Of a stretch of DNA of 64,000 bases, positions 35,572 through 44,949 are shown one piece after another. The DNA comes from CAWDMN01 sp963803155 (GTDB lineage: Bacteria > Acidobacteriota > Terriglobia > Versatilivoradales > Versatilivoraceae). Each line of letters begins with the position of its first letter. Position 1 is the stretch's first letter. The position numbers were made by a program, and so were the translations under genes. The notes below the pieces were generated by a model, which was not told where the DNA came from, did no database searches, and was given only the letters and a program-made list of their open reading frames with translations. Location of the stretch: NCBI GenBank assembly GCA_963803155.1, contig CAWDMN010000022.1, positions 1 to 64,000 on the forward strand. The letters run 5' to 3'.

Positions 35572-37800
35572 TTAGAGACGAAAAGTAAATCGCAATTTGA
35601 CGGCGAACATCTCACTTTCCGGGATCAAAGAAAGTTCATGAGGAGAGAGGATCAACCTTTGCCAGCCGCGGTTCCAGACAATAAACAAATCGTTTCCAGG
35701 TTTAAAGGTCCAGCGCAGGCGGGTATTGGTTCCGAGATTTTGTGATTCCGAATCGTACTGGATGAAACTGGTCAAGATAAGATTTGGATTCCAGGCATAA
35801 GAGAAATTGGCTTGCCAGAGCCGCTGGGCAAAATTCCCCTGTGGAAGATGGCCAAAATTGCCATTGGCACTGAATCCCAGTTGCAGGTGGCCTGCCGGGG
35901 AGGCCCAGCGCGAGAAGAAGTCCCATTGGTCCAAAGTTCCCCCATAAAAAGAGCCAAAAGAAGCAGTCACCCCGGCGTGCCAGGGGCGATGTTCGCTGCT
36001 GATCGCATGAAAATTCCATCGGTTAAACTGGTATGAGCCCGCTGGAATGTGAATCCCAGGAACAATCTCGAAGGGAGTCAATAGGCGTTCAAACTGCGGG
36101 ATAATCTCCGTCTCAATCTGGTCGCCCGATTCCAATTGAGCAATGAGCGGAGTGGCCGTGAATTTCCAAGACTCAGTGATTCCCTGCATATTGGTATATT
36201 GTTCGTAGTAATTGCCGATCGAAAACTGACGGACTCTTCGCAATGCTCCTTCCCTGGAAGGGCGTGGCTGGACCCGGCAGCCTCCCTGGAAATAGCGGAC
36301 CCCCGGGCGTGGCAAAAATCCCAGCAGGGGATCGAGTCCATCGCCATAGCGATTGGCGGAAGTGCCACAATCCAGAAAATCGTTGGGGTAATCTATTTTA
36401 AATCCCCATCCCGCCCTGCTGCCTGGTTTGTGATCGCCGCCGGAAGCTCCTGTCCAGCCGCCCACCAAGAGATTCTTGTTCCCTCGAAAGGTGGAAGTCC
36501 TCCAAACGGCATCCAGCCCATAAAAGGAATTCTTCCTCACTCCTTCAGGATCCCCATTCGTGACCAGAGTGCCGATTCTGAGCTTGTTGCTCAGGTCATA
36601 AGAAATCCTGCCGGCAAAGAGGTTGACACCAGGGATTTGCCCACTGGAAATGGTGGTAGCGCGAGTCTGCACATCCAGCATGGCCAGATTCCATCGACCG
36701 GCCCGGCCATTCAGCTTGACGCCCATGTCGATGGGGACAGGCTCCCCGTTAAACAAGCCGATCCGCCTCGAGAAGAAGGGAATGAATTGTTCTCCCACGC
36801 CGAGCCCGAATTCATACTGGTTTGCCCCCTCGAGAAAAAAGGAACGTTTCTCGGGCAAGAAGAGCGGGAAACGAGTGATGTTGAGCTGCCGCGAATCTAC
36901 TTCCGTTTCCGCAAAGTCTGTGTTCAGGGTGAGGACGGTCACCATCTGGGGAGTCACTTTCCAGGTAACCTCACCTCCCCCCGTGCCTTGCAGGATTCTT
37001 GAATCTTGGGGGAATAAGCTTCTTAGACGGCCAATTCCGTAAGGACTGATTTCAAGCCCGTGTCCCTGCCGGATGTCTTCAACTCCGGTCAGTTCGCCGG
37101 CACGGCTCAGATCATAAAAAAAAGAATCCAGGGTCGGAGAAGTCCAGCGCAGCATCAGGCGCTCCCGGCCCACGAATCGCTGGAAATTCAGTCCCCAACT
37201 TTTTAATCCATAAGTGAAACTAAGAGTTTGAAAAGGAATTTCCACTTCCGCCGACCAGCCGTCCGGAGATTTCGAGACGCGGGCATCCCAAATCCCGTCC
37301 CAATCGTAGGATGGGTGCTCGGGGTCGGAAATCAATCCGTCCGAACGGGCCCCGGCCACGTTGATCATGAAGAAGTAGCCAGTTCGCTTATCCCCGTAGG
37401 CATCCAGCACGATTCCCACCATGTCGTCCCCCTCCATGGGGTTGTCGCGCTGCATGCTGTGAGCAGCCATCCGCCGGGGATCGGGATCGCTGCATCGAAA
37501 TCCGAAATAAAAAGACTTGGAGCTTTTCAGGACGCGCACTTCGGTGAGAAAAGGGGTCGATTCTCCCGGGTGGGGAGATTGTTGGACAAGGGTCTGAACT
37601 TGGGCCCTCTGCCAATCTGCTTCTTCAAGGCGGCCGTCCAGGACGATTGGCCCTGTCGAGGAAGTGGCTTGGATAGTCTTCCCTTCGGCGGCGAACAGCG
37701 GTTGGCTGTAATCCTTGGGAATCGAAAACCCGAAAATGAAAAAACTAAAAAAAGAGATCCATTTCAATCGTCGCATCGACTCCACAATGATCAGCTCCAT
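35572..37800 (-). CDS. DUF5916 outer-membrane protein with CBM9-like N-terminal domain
   Basis: 742 residues with a signal peptide (hydrophobic stretch in residues 9-35). About 45-230 is a CBM9-like beta-sandwich (IVLDGRLEEADWQRA.., YDWDGIWDARV), and the rest is a long beta-barrel-like DUF5916 region (FPLFLPEKRSFFLEGANQYEF, alternating aromatic strands, ending in FAVKLRFTFRL with a C-terminal aromatic). An outer-membrane location is inferred. Function unknown; often found beside peptidase or carbohydrate genes. An ATG eight codons downstream (37776) is an alternative start. Confidence 0.85.
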   Translation of the reverse strand: MELIIVESMRRLKWISFFSFFIFGFSIPKDYSQPLFAAEGKTIQATSSTGPIVLDGRLEEADWQRAQVQTLVQQSPHPGESTPFLTEVRVLKSSKSFYFGFRCSDPDPRRMAAHSMQRDNPMEGDDMVGIVLDAYGDKRTGYFFMINVAGARSDGLISDPEHPSYDWDGIWDARVSKSPDGWSAEVEIPFQTLSFTYGLKSWGLNFQRFVGRERLMLRWTSPTLDSFFYDLSRAGELTGVEDIRQGHGLEISPYGIGRLRSLFPQDSRILQGTGGGEVTWKVTPQMVTVLTLNTDFAETEVDSRQLNITRFPLFLPEKRSFFLEGANQYEFGLGVGEQFIPFFSRRIGLFNGEPVPIDMGVKLNGRAGRWNLAMLDVQTRATTISSGQIPGVNLFAGRISYDLSNKLRIGTLVTNGDPEGVRKNSFYGLDAVWRTSTFRGNKNLLVGGWTGASGGDHKPGSRAGWGFKIDYPNDFLDCGTSANRYGDGLDPLLGFLPRPGVRYFQGGCRVQPRPSREGALRRVRQFSIGNYYEQYTNMQGITESWKFTATPLIAQLESGDQIETEIIPQFERLLTPFEIVPGIHIPAGSYQFNRWNFHAISSEHRPWHAGVTASFGSFYGGTLDQWDFFSRWASPAGHLQLGFSANGNFGHLPQGNFAQRLWQANFSYAWNPNLILTSFIQYDSESQNLGTNTRLRWTFKPGNDLFIVWNRGWQRLILSPHELSLIPESEMFAVKLRFTFRL

Positions 37801-37859
37801 GTTGATCTAGATGGCAGACACGGCAAGCACATTCCCAAAAGCAGGAGCACCTGCGCTCG

Positions 37860-40838
37860 TTAAGAATATTCCCTCTGTTCTTGCCACCGGAACGACCGGC
37901 TGCGATAGCAGCGATCGCAAATCGCAAATTTAAAGAGGGGGGGAAGCGGTTTGCCGCATTCCCTGCAGGCGCGGGTAAGCTTTTTGAAAAGGAGCGCATT
38001 TTCGATGGCACGATTTGCCTCGCCCCGCAGGGATTCAGCTTCATCCAGATCCGGAAATATTCGGGGATAGCGATATCCCAGCCAGCAATAAAGCGTGAGG
38101 ATTTTAACCGCAATCTCCGCGAGCAAGAGGTCGTGATTATTGGCGATGTTTCTTTCCACCCTGACAATTCGGCCGGGATGGATGGGCCGGTGATCCAGGA
38201 AGTGCCGCAGGCACTCGATGTAGGCGGCCGCCATTTCACTGGTCTGGGTGTCCACGGGGGAGCATATCCATTGAAAAAGATCTTCGACTTGCTCCCGATA
38301 AGCCCGCTTAAGCGGAGCGTAAGTATCGACAATGCGCGCCAGTTCGAACATGTCATCGGTGACGACGGGGACGATGAAGCTGTCGTCGAAGCGCATCTTA
38401 GAGCGGAAAAGCAAGAGTGCGTCGAGGAAGGTGACTTCGGGTAGGAATTGGCGCAGCGCGAGCATGAAATCCGCGGTAGGCTGGACAAAGACTTTCTCCC
38501 ACGGCATGGGAAGCGTTCCGATGCGCAATACCTGGGCGATGCGGCGCGCCTCCTCCGCGGTGGTGGCGCCAGCATAGCCAATGCTGTATTTCTGATAACG
38601 TCCGGCGCGTCCCGCAATCTGCAAAATTTCCGCGTCGGTCAAGGGGCGCGGTTCACGGCCGTCAAACTTCGTCAAAGTGTGAAAGACCACCTTCTTGATG
38701 GGCAGATTGAGCCCCATTCCAATGGCATCGGTGGCTACCAGCACCTGGGTTTCTCCATTGCGGAAACGCCGGGCTTCTTCCCGGCGCACATCGGGCGAGA
38801 GGTTTCCATAGATCACGCTGGCATTGATCCCGTTGGCTCGCAATTGTTCCCGCAATTCCAGCACGTCACGGCGGGAAAAAGCGATGAGAGCCGTGCCCGG
38901 TTCCGGCCGCTCGGCCGATTGGGCCGTGGGGAGCGGCTCGAGAGGGGTCAGGCGGCTGAACTCGCGCACTTCCACTTCCTCGCCGGCATACTGAGCCAGA
39001 CGTTGGACCAGCGGGATGGCGTTGGCGCTGCCCGTCATTATGACCGTTCCGGCGGGGACACCAATAAAAGCTTGCGTCCAGGCCCATCCTCTGCCGCGGT
39101 CGGTCAATAGCTGAATTTCATCGATCAAGGCGGCCTCCACTACCTGATGCAGATTGAGCATTTCGATGGTGGAAGCGGTGAATTGCGCTTCGGGAACGAT
39201 GTCCCGCTCCTCGCCGGTCAGAAAGCTGGCTTTCACTCCCCGCTTGAAGAGCTCTTCCTGGCCTTCCAGGGCCAGCAGCCGGAGTGGGGCAAGGTAGACG
39301 CCACTCTTGAATTCCGCCAAAAGGTTCAACCCATGATATGTCTTCCCGCTGTTGGTGGGACCGGCCAAAAAGATCAGCTTCCTTTGGCCGAGACGCCGGG
39401 CTACCGGGAATAATTCCCGATATTTGTCGAGATTGTGCTCGGAGAGAATCCGGCTCATGGCCTCGCGCTGCTGAGCCCTCTGGACAATCTCCTCAATGGC
39501 TTCATCGACGGCGTCATAAGCCATGCCTCCCAGCAGCCAAGGCTTGTCCACGAAGAGGTGTTGAAGGTCGGAAAGCTCGACGCCCGGGGTTTGAAGTCCT
39601 TTTTCCAAGGTGGGCCGTATCTTGGAGAGGAACTGTTTTCCTTTTTGCCGGACCGAAGAGGAGGATTCCTTCAAAAGCCTTTCCACCAGCGGGATGTACT
39701 CAGCCAGCTCCGCTTTTTCCGCCGCTTCGGAAATATCGATTCTGGTTTTCGCCGGAAAGTTGAAGACCAGCTCCATCCCGTGCATCTTTTCGACAAATTC
39801 CACCGGACGCTCGATGGCCAGGGCTGTTTTTGAGTCCGATTTTACTTTGACGCCCGGAAGGGAAGAGCCAAGAAGTTCCGAAATCTCCTCCCGTGCCTGC
39901 TCCAAGAAATCCTTGCGTGCCCGGCTTAAATGATCCTTGATCCCTTGCGCCAGTTTCTTTTCCCTCAGGTTCAGACGGCAATCCCCTTTGAACAAATCCT
40001 TCAGCTGTTGTGCTGCCTTTTGATTCTGGACCTTGTCACAAAGCAGAGCGGTTTTTTGAATCAACTCCGACAGGCGCATCACACTCTTCAGGAGATGGTC
40101 AAGCTGTGCGGAGAGCTTGGGCGGATCGGCATTGCCGAGGAGGTTTGCGATCGTATGAGCCGCCGCGTCCCGCATCCAGGGATGAGCCACTTCTAAAATC
40201 TGCGCGGAAAGAAGACGAATTTCACCCGCCCCTGCATCGGAAAAAAACCAGACGATGCGGTGAGAAGAATCCGGGATCGAGGTCAGATCGCCGGTTTGAA
40301 GGATCTGGATCATAGCCAGCTTGGATTTTTCCAAAACGGAAGGCAAGCCAGCATCTTCGCTTAAATCCTCCACTTTCCGCAGAGCATTCTCGGTTTTCGA
40401 AATTGTGGAGTGAACCCAGGTTTTCGCAGCCTCACTTTCCCGTTGAATCCAAGCATCGATAAACGCGTCCATCTCCTCCTGGCGGGGCGCGCCACCGTCG
40501 GAAGCGCAAAAAATCAGCCCTTCCGGGGGATTGAAGGGGTACGCGAGCTTGCGGCCAATCTTCCTTCCCCGTACCATGCAATCTTCCAGCGGAGGGAGGG
40601 GATGCCTTTCGCAAAGAGTCTTCCAACGCCGTGCTGCCAGGCTCGAACGGAAAAATTCCGAATTGATCGCTTCCAATTTTGTGGAGGAGGAAAGCTTGCG
40701 AAGGTAGTCGCGTTCCTCTTCGCTGATTTCGGTCAAGGCGCTCAGGAGTGATTCTACTTTTTCAGCCCGTTGAGTTTCCCTTGCACTGGCTTTATGGGAA
40801 TGTGGCTGGGGGGGAGGATTGAAGTTTCTCTTTGTCAT
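37860..40838 (-). CDS. SUV3-like superfamily 2 RNA helicase with long N-terminal extension
   Basis: 992 residues. The helicase core begins near residue 485: motif I GPTNSGKTYHG, motif II DEIQ near 573 (the SUV3-specific form), motif III MTGSANA, motif V VATDAIGMGLNLP and motif VI QIAGRAGRYQ. SUV3 is the RNA helicase of the mitochondrial degradosome and has bacterial relatives. About 480 residues before the core are mostly helical with no recognised domain, and the C-terminus carries a zinc knuckle CRECGKPLPPLFKFAICDRC. The ATG at 40838 has AAGGG upstream; 28 further codons are open. It probably remodels structured RNA; partner nuclease unknown. Confidence 0.88.
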   Translation of the reverse strand: MTKRNFNPPPQPHSHKASARETQRAEKVESLLSALTEISEEERDYLRKLSSSTKLEAINSEFFRSSLAARRWKTLCERHPLPPLEDCMVRGRKIGRKLAYPFNPPEGLIFCASDGGAPRQEEMDAFIDAWIQRESEAAKTWVHSTISKTENALRKVEDLSEDAGLPSVLEKSKLAMIQILQTGDLTSIPDSSHRIVWFFSDAGAGEIRLLSAQILEVAHPWMRDAAAHTIANLLGNADPPKLSAQLDHLLKSVMRLSELIQKTALLCDKVQNQKAAQQLKDLFKGDCRLNLREKKLAQGIKDHLSRARKDFLEQAREEISELLGSSLPGVKVKSDSKTALAIERPVEFVEKMHGMELVFNFPAKTRIDISEAAEKAELAEYIPLVERLLKESSSSVRQKGKQFLSKIRPTLEKGLQTPGVELSDLQHLFVDKPWLLGGMAYDAVDEAIEEIVQRAQQREAMSRILSEHNLDKYRELFPVARRLGQRKLIFLAGPTNSGKTYHGLNLLAEFKSGVYLAPLRLLALEGQEELFKRGVKASFLTGEERDIVPEAQFTASTIEMLNLHQVVEAALIDEIQLLTDRGRGWAWTQAFIGVPAGTVIMTGSANAIPLVQRLAQYAGEEVEVREFSRLTPLEPLPTAQSAERPEPGTALIAFSRRDVLELREQLRANGINASVIYGNLSPDVRREEARRFRNGETQVLVATDAIGMGLNLPIKKVVFHTLTKFDGREPRPLTDAEILQIAGRAGRYQKYSIGYAGATTAEEARRIAQVLRIGTLPMPWEKVFVQPTADFMLALRQFLPEVTFLDALLLFRSKMRFDDSFIVPVVTDDMFELARIVDTYAPLKRAYREQVEDLFQWICSPVDTQTSEMAAAYIECLRHFLDHRPIHPGRIVRVERNIANNHDLLLAEIAVKILTLYCWLGYRYPRIFPDLDEAESLRGEANRAIENALLFKKLTRACRECGKPLPPLFKFAICDRCYRSRSFRWQEQREYS

Positions 40839-41081
40839 TTGTCCCTTCAGCTCGATCCAAGCGTGTAATGCCGCCCAATGGTATCCGGAAACGGGAGAGG
40901 AGACAATAAATTGTAAGGGCAAGAGGATTATACCCGGCTCGATATATTTTATTGGGGAAGGAGGAACCAGCGAAGGAGAACACCACCGGGCGCATGCTTA
41001 CGCCGCCAGCACGGTTCGCATGGGTCTGCCCAACAAATCATGCGCCTGGACATTGGCTGAAGGCAATTATTGAAAAAATGC

Positions 41082-41114
41082 TTGACATCCTAGCCGTACT
41101 AGTATACATAGTAC
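41082..41114 (+). promoter_or_regulatory. Promoter and operator of the GntR gene
   Basis: A TTGACA box at 41082-41087 is followed 17 bases later by TACATA. Across the second box lies a perfect inverted repeat GTACTA, seven bases, TAGTAC (41096-41114), fitting the GT-TA/TA-AC style of GntR-family operators. The ATG is only four bases beyond, so the transcript would be leaderless and self-repressed. Confidence 0.55.
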
Positions 41115-41117
41115 ACC

Positions 41118-41501
41118 ATGCTGTCATTTTCTATTGAGTTCAAACCTGGATTGCCTGTCTATGAACAGGTGATCTTTGCGGTCAAAAAAGCGCTGGTGTC
41201 GGGCCAGTTGCGGCCCGGAGATGAATTCCCTTCCGTGCGGGTCCTGAGCCAGCAACTCAAGATCAATCCGAACACCTCCCACAAAATCGTGACCTGCCTG
41301 ACCCAGGAGCGGCTGCTGGAAGTCCGGCCCGGGATTGGCACCTTTGTCGCCCAGCCTCCGGCCAGCACGGCGGAGCAGCGCAGCTCGCTGCTGGTGGATG
41401 AAATTGAGAGGGTCGTTGTTGAGGCGCAAAAACTCTCGTTGGACTTGGATGTAGTAATTCAAGCGGTGGTGAAACAATGGAAACGCGCCAAGAAAGGCTA
41501 G
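41118..41501 (+). CDS. GntR-family regulator, YtrA subfamily
   Basis: 127 residues. Winged helix-turn-helix at about 12-75 (VYEQVIFAVKKALVSGQLRPGDEFPSVRVLSQQLKINPNTSHK.., RPGIGTFV), with only a short helical C-terminal part as in YtrA proteins, which typically regulate adjacent ABC transporters. No Shine-Dalgarno sequence is present before the ATG; the operator abuts the start codon. The ABC ATPase gene starts three bases after its stop. Confidence 0.88.
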   Translation: MLSFSIEFKPGLPVYEQVIFAVKKALVSGQLRPGDEFPSVRVLSQQLKINPNTSHKIVTCLTQERLLEVRPGIGTFVAQPPASTAEQRSSLLVDEIERVVVEAQKLSLDLDVVIQAVVKQWKRAKKG

Positions 41502-41504
41502 CCC

Positions 41505-42407
41505 ATGGACAATGTGATTGAAACTCAAGACCTCTGCCGCCGGTTCAGGCGGATTGAAGCCGTACGGGATTTATCCATGCAGGTCCCGGAGGGAAGCATC
41601 TTTGCCTTCGTGGGCCCAAATGGGGCCGGGAAAACAACCACCATTAAATTGCTGATGAATTTGCTCGATCCGACCCGTGGGCAGGCGCTTGTGTTGGGTT
41701 CTAACAGCCGCAGATTAGGTCCCGCTGAGTTGCAGAGGATTGGATATGTTTCAGAAAATCAGGAACTCCCATCCTGGATGACTATTGAGGAATTAGTTGC
41801 TTTTTACCGGCCGTTCTATCCCTCATGGGACGATTCTTTCTGTTCGCGGCTCAAAAAACAATTGTGTTTGCCCATTGGACAAAAGATCGCCAACCTCTCC
41901 CGGGGCATGCGGATGAAAACCGCCTTATTGCTGGCATTGGCCTATCGTCCCAAGCTGCTGATTCTGGATGAGCCGTTCGCCGGATTGGACACCCTTGCAC
42001 GCGAGGAATTTGTGCAAGGGATACTGGAAATGTCGGAAAACAGGGAGTGGACGGTTTTTATCTCATCGCATGACATTGATGAGGTGGAAAGGTTGACGGA
42101 TTGGATCGGAGTTTTGAATCGGGGGCAATTGCAGCTATGCGAGCCGGTTGCATCATTACAAAGACGATTCCGTCAATTTGAAGTGCAAATGCCGAATGCT
42201 GTGATTCCGCCGAATCTGCCGGAAACCTGGATGGTCCCCGAATGTGCAAACCATTCTGTTCGTTTTGTTGAGAGTAGCTATGAGCATGAGATCAGCGAAG
42301 CTTTGGTGGACAGACTTTTTCCCAAAGCAGAAATAGTGGAATCAAAACCTATGTCGTTGCGATCTATTTTTCTCACGCTTGCCCGGACTTTTCGAATTTC
42401 GAATTAA
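41505..42407 (+). CDS. ABC transporter ATP-binding protein
   Basis: 300 residues. Walker A GPNGAGKTTT (about 38), signature LSRGMRMKTALLLAL in place of LSGGQ, Walker B LLILDEPFAGLD, and switch histidine SSHDIDEVE. The altered signature (SRGM) is common in YtrB-type ATPases. It likely pairs with the membrane protein encoded 220 bases downstream. The short C-terminal domain is unrecognised. Confidence 0.88.
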   Translation: MDNVIETQDLCRRFRRIEAVRDLSMQVPEGSIFAFVGPNGAGKTTTIKLLMNLLDPTRGQALVLGSNSRRLGPAELQRIGYVSENQELPSWMTIEELVAFYRPFYPSWDDSFCSRLKKQLCLPIGQKIANLSRGMRMKTALLLALAYRPKLLILDEPFAGLDTLAREEFVQGILEMSENREWTVFISSHDIDEVERLTDWIGVLNRGQLQLCEPVASLQRRFRQFEVQMPNAVIPPNLPETWMVPECANHSVRFVESSYEHEISEALVDRLFPKAEIVESKPMSLRSIFLTLARTFRISN

Positions 42408-42630
42408 CAATAGCAATTGCCAGCGATGTTTAGGAAGAATCGGGATTTCCACTGGGCACAATATCAATTGATTGATTGGTCGAGTTCTGGGGTCAAGCAC
42501 ACATCCGCATTTGCATCGCTTGGGAATGTGAATCTACTGAGGGAAAAACTTGGACCTGGAAAGCATTGAGATCCGGGGATAACGATATTTTTAAAAATTA
42601 AACTATTATTGATTTGTCAATGGAGGGGTC

Positions 42631-44364
42631 ATGAATCTTACCTTTCACATTTTCAAAAAAGACCTCCGTTATTTGCGCTGGTTTCTCGTTGGCTGGCTCG
42701 GATTGACTGCTTTTGGATGGCTGATTTTGGGGGCGGGAATGACATCCATGGCACGCGATACGAGGTTTTTCCAATATCTCCAGTACAGTTGGAGCCTGGT
42801 TTTGCCGTTAAATTTTCTTTTGATGGGATTGATTATTGCCCGGTTCGTTCAAGAAGACTCCACGGTTGGGACCACATCCTCCTGGATCACACGCCCGATT
42901 TCTCGCATACAGTTATTGAAAGAAAAATTCCTCTTCCTGGCCCTGGTCTTTATTTTGGCGCCGGTCGTATTGGATTTGGCATGCCTGCGCCTCTTCGGAT
43001 TTACATTTGAAGAAATGGGATTAGCCTTGCCGCAACTGTTGTTATGGCAGCTAGTTCTTTCTCTAAGCCTGATGGCGATAGCGTCTGTGAGTCGTGATTT
43101 AGCCAGGGCTGCGTTAACGGGGATTATGCTGGCGGTTTCCATATATTTAGTTACGACTCTTTTAATATTCATTCAGCGGACTTTTTTCCCAAAATGGCAT
43201 CCCGTGAAACCGGCAGAGTTGACTTCGATGGTCTTGGTGGTGTTAGTTTTTCTCTTCCTTGCCCCTTTGCTACTTATCATCCATCAGTACCTGACCCGAA
43301 AGGTGGGGCGCAGCATTGTCGTGGGATCAATATTTATGGTTCTGGCGATGGCTAGCATGAATTTCTGGAAATGGAACATAATGGGAGAAAGCGAGACTTG
43401 GGCCTCAAAAGATAAGATTGATCCTGCATCGATCCAGCTTTCGATCGATTATCAGAAAATGCTGGCTGCAGCCGAAGACCTGCATCAATTCAATTCGGAA
43501 GAGAAAAAACCGCTGCATAAAATTGGCGGCGGTCTCGTGATTGAGAGTGTGAACACTCACATAATTTTCACTGTCAATAGAATCCGGTCGAAGGTTCAGC
43601 TTGCCGATGGAAAGATTATCGTGTCAAAAACTAATTCGGAATACATAGATCCTTACGCGCGTAATCATCCGCCGGATCCATCGGTAATCCGGGCGATGGA
43701 GTCAGCTTCAGGCGCGAATCAAATACTATATCCTGACAGGATGGACTCTTTTCAGTTATTGCCGTTGCCTGTTTGGATTGAAATCGATGAAACCCTATTT
43801 GAGCAGTATGGGAAAAAAACAGCGGAATTGACGGGGGAATTGGAGTTGGATGCCGATGAATGGAGGGTGGCCGCCCGTTTGCCGATTAATGCAGGTTCGA
43901 ATTTTCATTATGGCGGTTCGTATCAAATAGATTTGCTCAACATCCAAAAGCGTGCCAATGGCTGCAGATTGCAGCTTCGGCTATGTCGAAGCTTTTTTCT
44001 GCTGCAACAGTGGGAGAATCAGTTCAGCGATACCCAAATTGCTCTCTTCAATCGAAACAGTCGTGAGCTGATATTGGGCAAATCTTTTACTTTAGGAGTA
44101 CTTGGGAATATATCTTCTTTCAGATTCCTGCCACGCCCCTTAATTTTTTTGAGATTTCATTTTGACTTGTGGGGAATATTTTACGATTTTGACTGGCAAA
44201 AATCCCCTGCCCCTATCAGCCGAGATTCTGGAAATAACTGGCTGGCCGATGCGGAAATAGTCTTGTTGCAACGTCATAGGCTTGGAAAAATTAAAAAGGA
44301 TTTTAAGGTAACCGATTTTGTCATGAATCCTGATCCATCTGCGGGAATGGCCCGCTTGAATTAA
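42631..44364 (+). CDS. Membrane protein, probable ABC permease partner
   Basis: 577 residues. The N-terminal 250 contain six probable membrane helices with an ABC-2-like layout (LTFHIFKKDLRYLRWFLVGW start; EDSTVGTTSSWITRPISR after TM2 resembles the regulatory loop in ABC-2 permeases). The remaining 300 residues are a soluble beta-rich domain with no family that I recognise, apparently extracytoplasmic. The ATG is preceded by GGAGGGG at very short distance. Context (GntR-ATPase-membrane protein) supports a transporter role. The 220 bases before it show no gene. Confidence 0.7.
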   Translation: MNLTFHIFKKDLRYLRWFLVGWLGLTAFGWLILGAGMTSMARDTRFFQYLQYSWSLVLPLNFLLMGLIIARFVQEDSTVGTTSSWITRPISRIQLLKEKFLFLALVFILAPVVLDLACLRLFGFTFEEMGLALPQLLLWQLVLSLSLMAIASVSRDLARAALTGIMLAVSIYLVTTLLIFIQRTFFPKWHPVKPAELTSMVLVVLVFLFLAPLLLIIHQYLTRKVGRSIVVGSIFMVLAMASMNFWKWNIMGESETWASKDKIDPASIQLSIDYQKMLAAAEDLHQFNSEEKKPLHKIGGGLVIESVNTHIIFTVNRIRSKVQLADGKIIVSKTNSEYIDPYARNHPPDPSVIRAMESASGANQILYPDRMDSFQLLPLPVWIEIDETLFEQYGKKTAELTGELELDADEWRVAARLPINAGSNFHYGGSYQIDLLNIQKRANGCRLQLRLCRSFFLLQQWENQFSDTQIALFNRNSRELILGKSFTLGVLGNISSFRFLPRPLIFLRFHFDLWGIFYDFDWQKSPAPISRDSGNNWLADAEIVLLQRHRLGKIKKDFKVTDFVMNPDPSAGMARLN

Positions 44365-44534
44365 ACATTTCTGGCGGGCAGGGGATCCAGCATGGATCGG
44401 TTTTAGACCTTTTTATTTATGTGAAACCGGTCGAAACGACATAATTTCATCCCACAATTGGAATCTGTCTTAAAAGGCTGAGGCTTTCCTATGTCAGAGT
44501 CATTCGCTCAATGCTCATTCAACGGATTAAAGCC

Positions 44535-44845
44535 GCGCTAATCGCTCGTTGTCACTTCGCGCTGGAGTTGGGCCTCGTGACAAAACCAGGCTGCCGTGTT
44601 GAACCAACCAGCACGAAGCGCAAGCGAGTGATCGGCTTAGTTCTGCGCGGCAGCGGAGCAAGAGTGCCGCAGCGCTGATCGCTCGTTATCACTTCGCGCT
44701 GGAGTTGTGCCTCATGGCAAAACCAGGCTGCCGTGTTGAACCAGCCAGCACGAAGCGATAGCGAGTGATCGGCTCAGTTCTGCGCGGCAGCGGAGCAAGA
44801 GTGCCGCAGTGCTGATCGCTCGTTGACACTTCGCGCTGGCGTTCG
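44535..44845. repeat. Tandem repeat of 137 bases, 2.3 copies
   Basis: Units at 44535-44671, 44672-44808 and a partial third from 44809. The two full units are about 93% identical by eye. Each contains an imperfect palindrome (ATCGCTCG..CACTTCGCGCTGG against CCAGCACGAAGCG..CGAGTGAT), so each copy can fold back on itself. It lies in the 585-base gap before the first carboxypeptidase-regulatory-like gene; the flanking bases hold no gene. Confidence 0.8.
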
Positions 44846-44949
44846 TTTTCAATCCTGCGCGAACTGCTGCGTGAACTGCTGCGTTGACTCTGCAAGGCCG
44901 GCATGCTATTTTTTGCACATCTACAAAATTCTTCATGTCAGGCGATGCT

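Noticed and set aside
36136..37002. 288-codon plus-strand frame
   Set aside because: Antisense to the DUF5916 gene.
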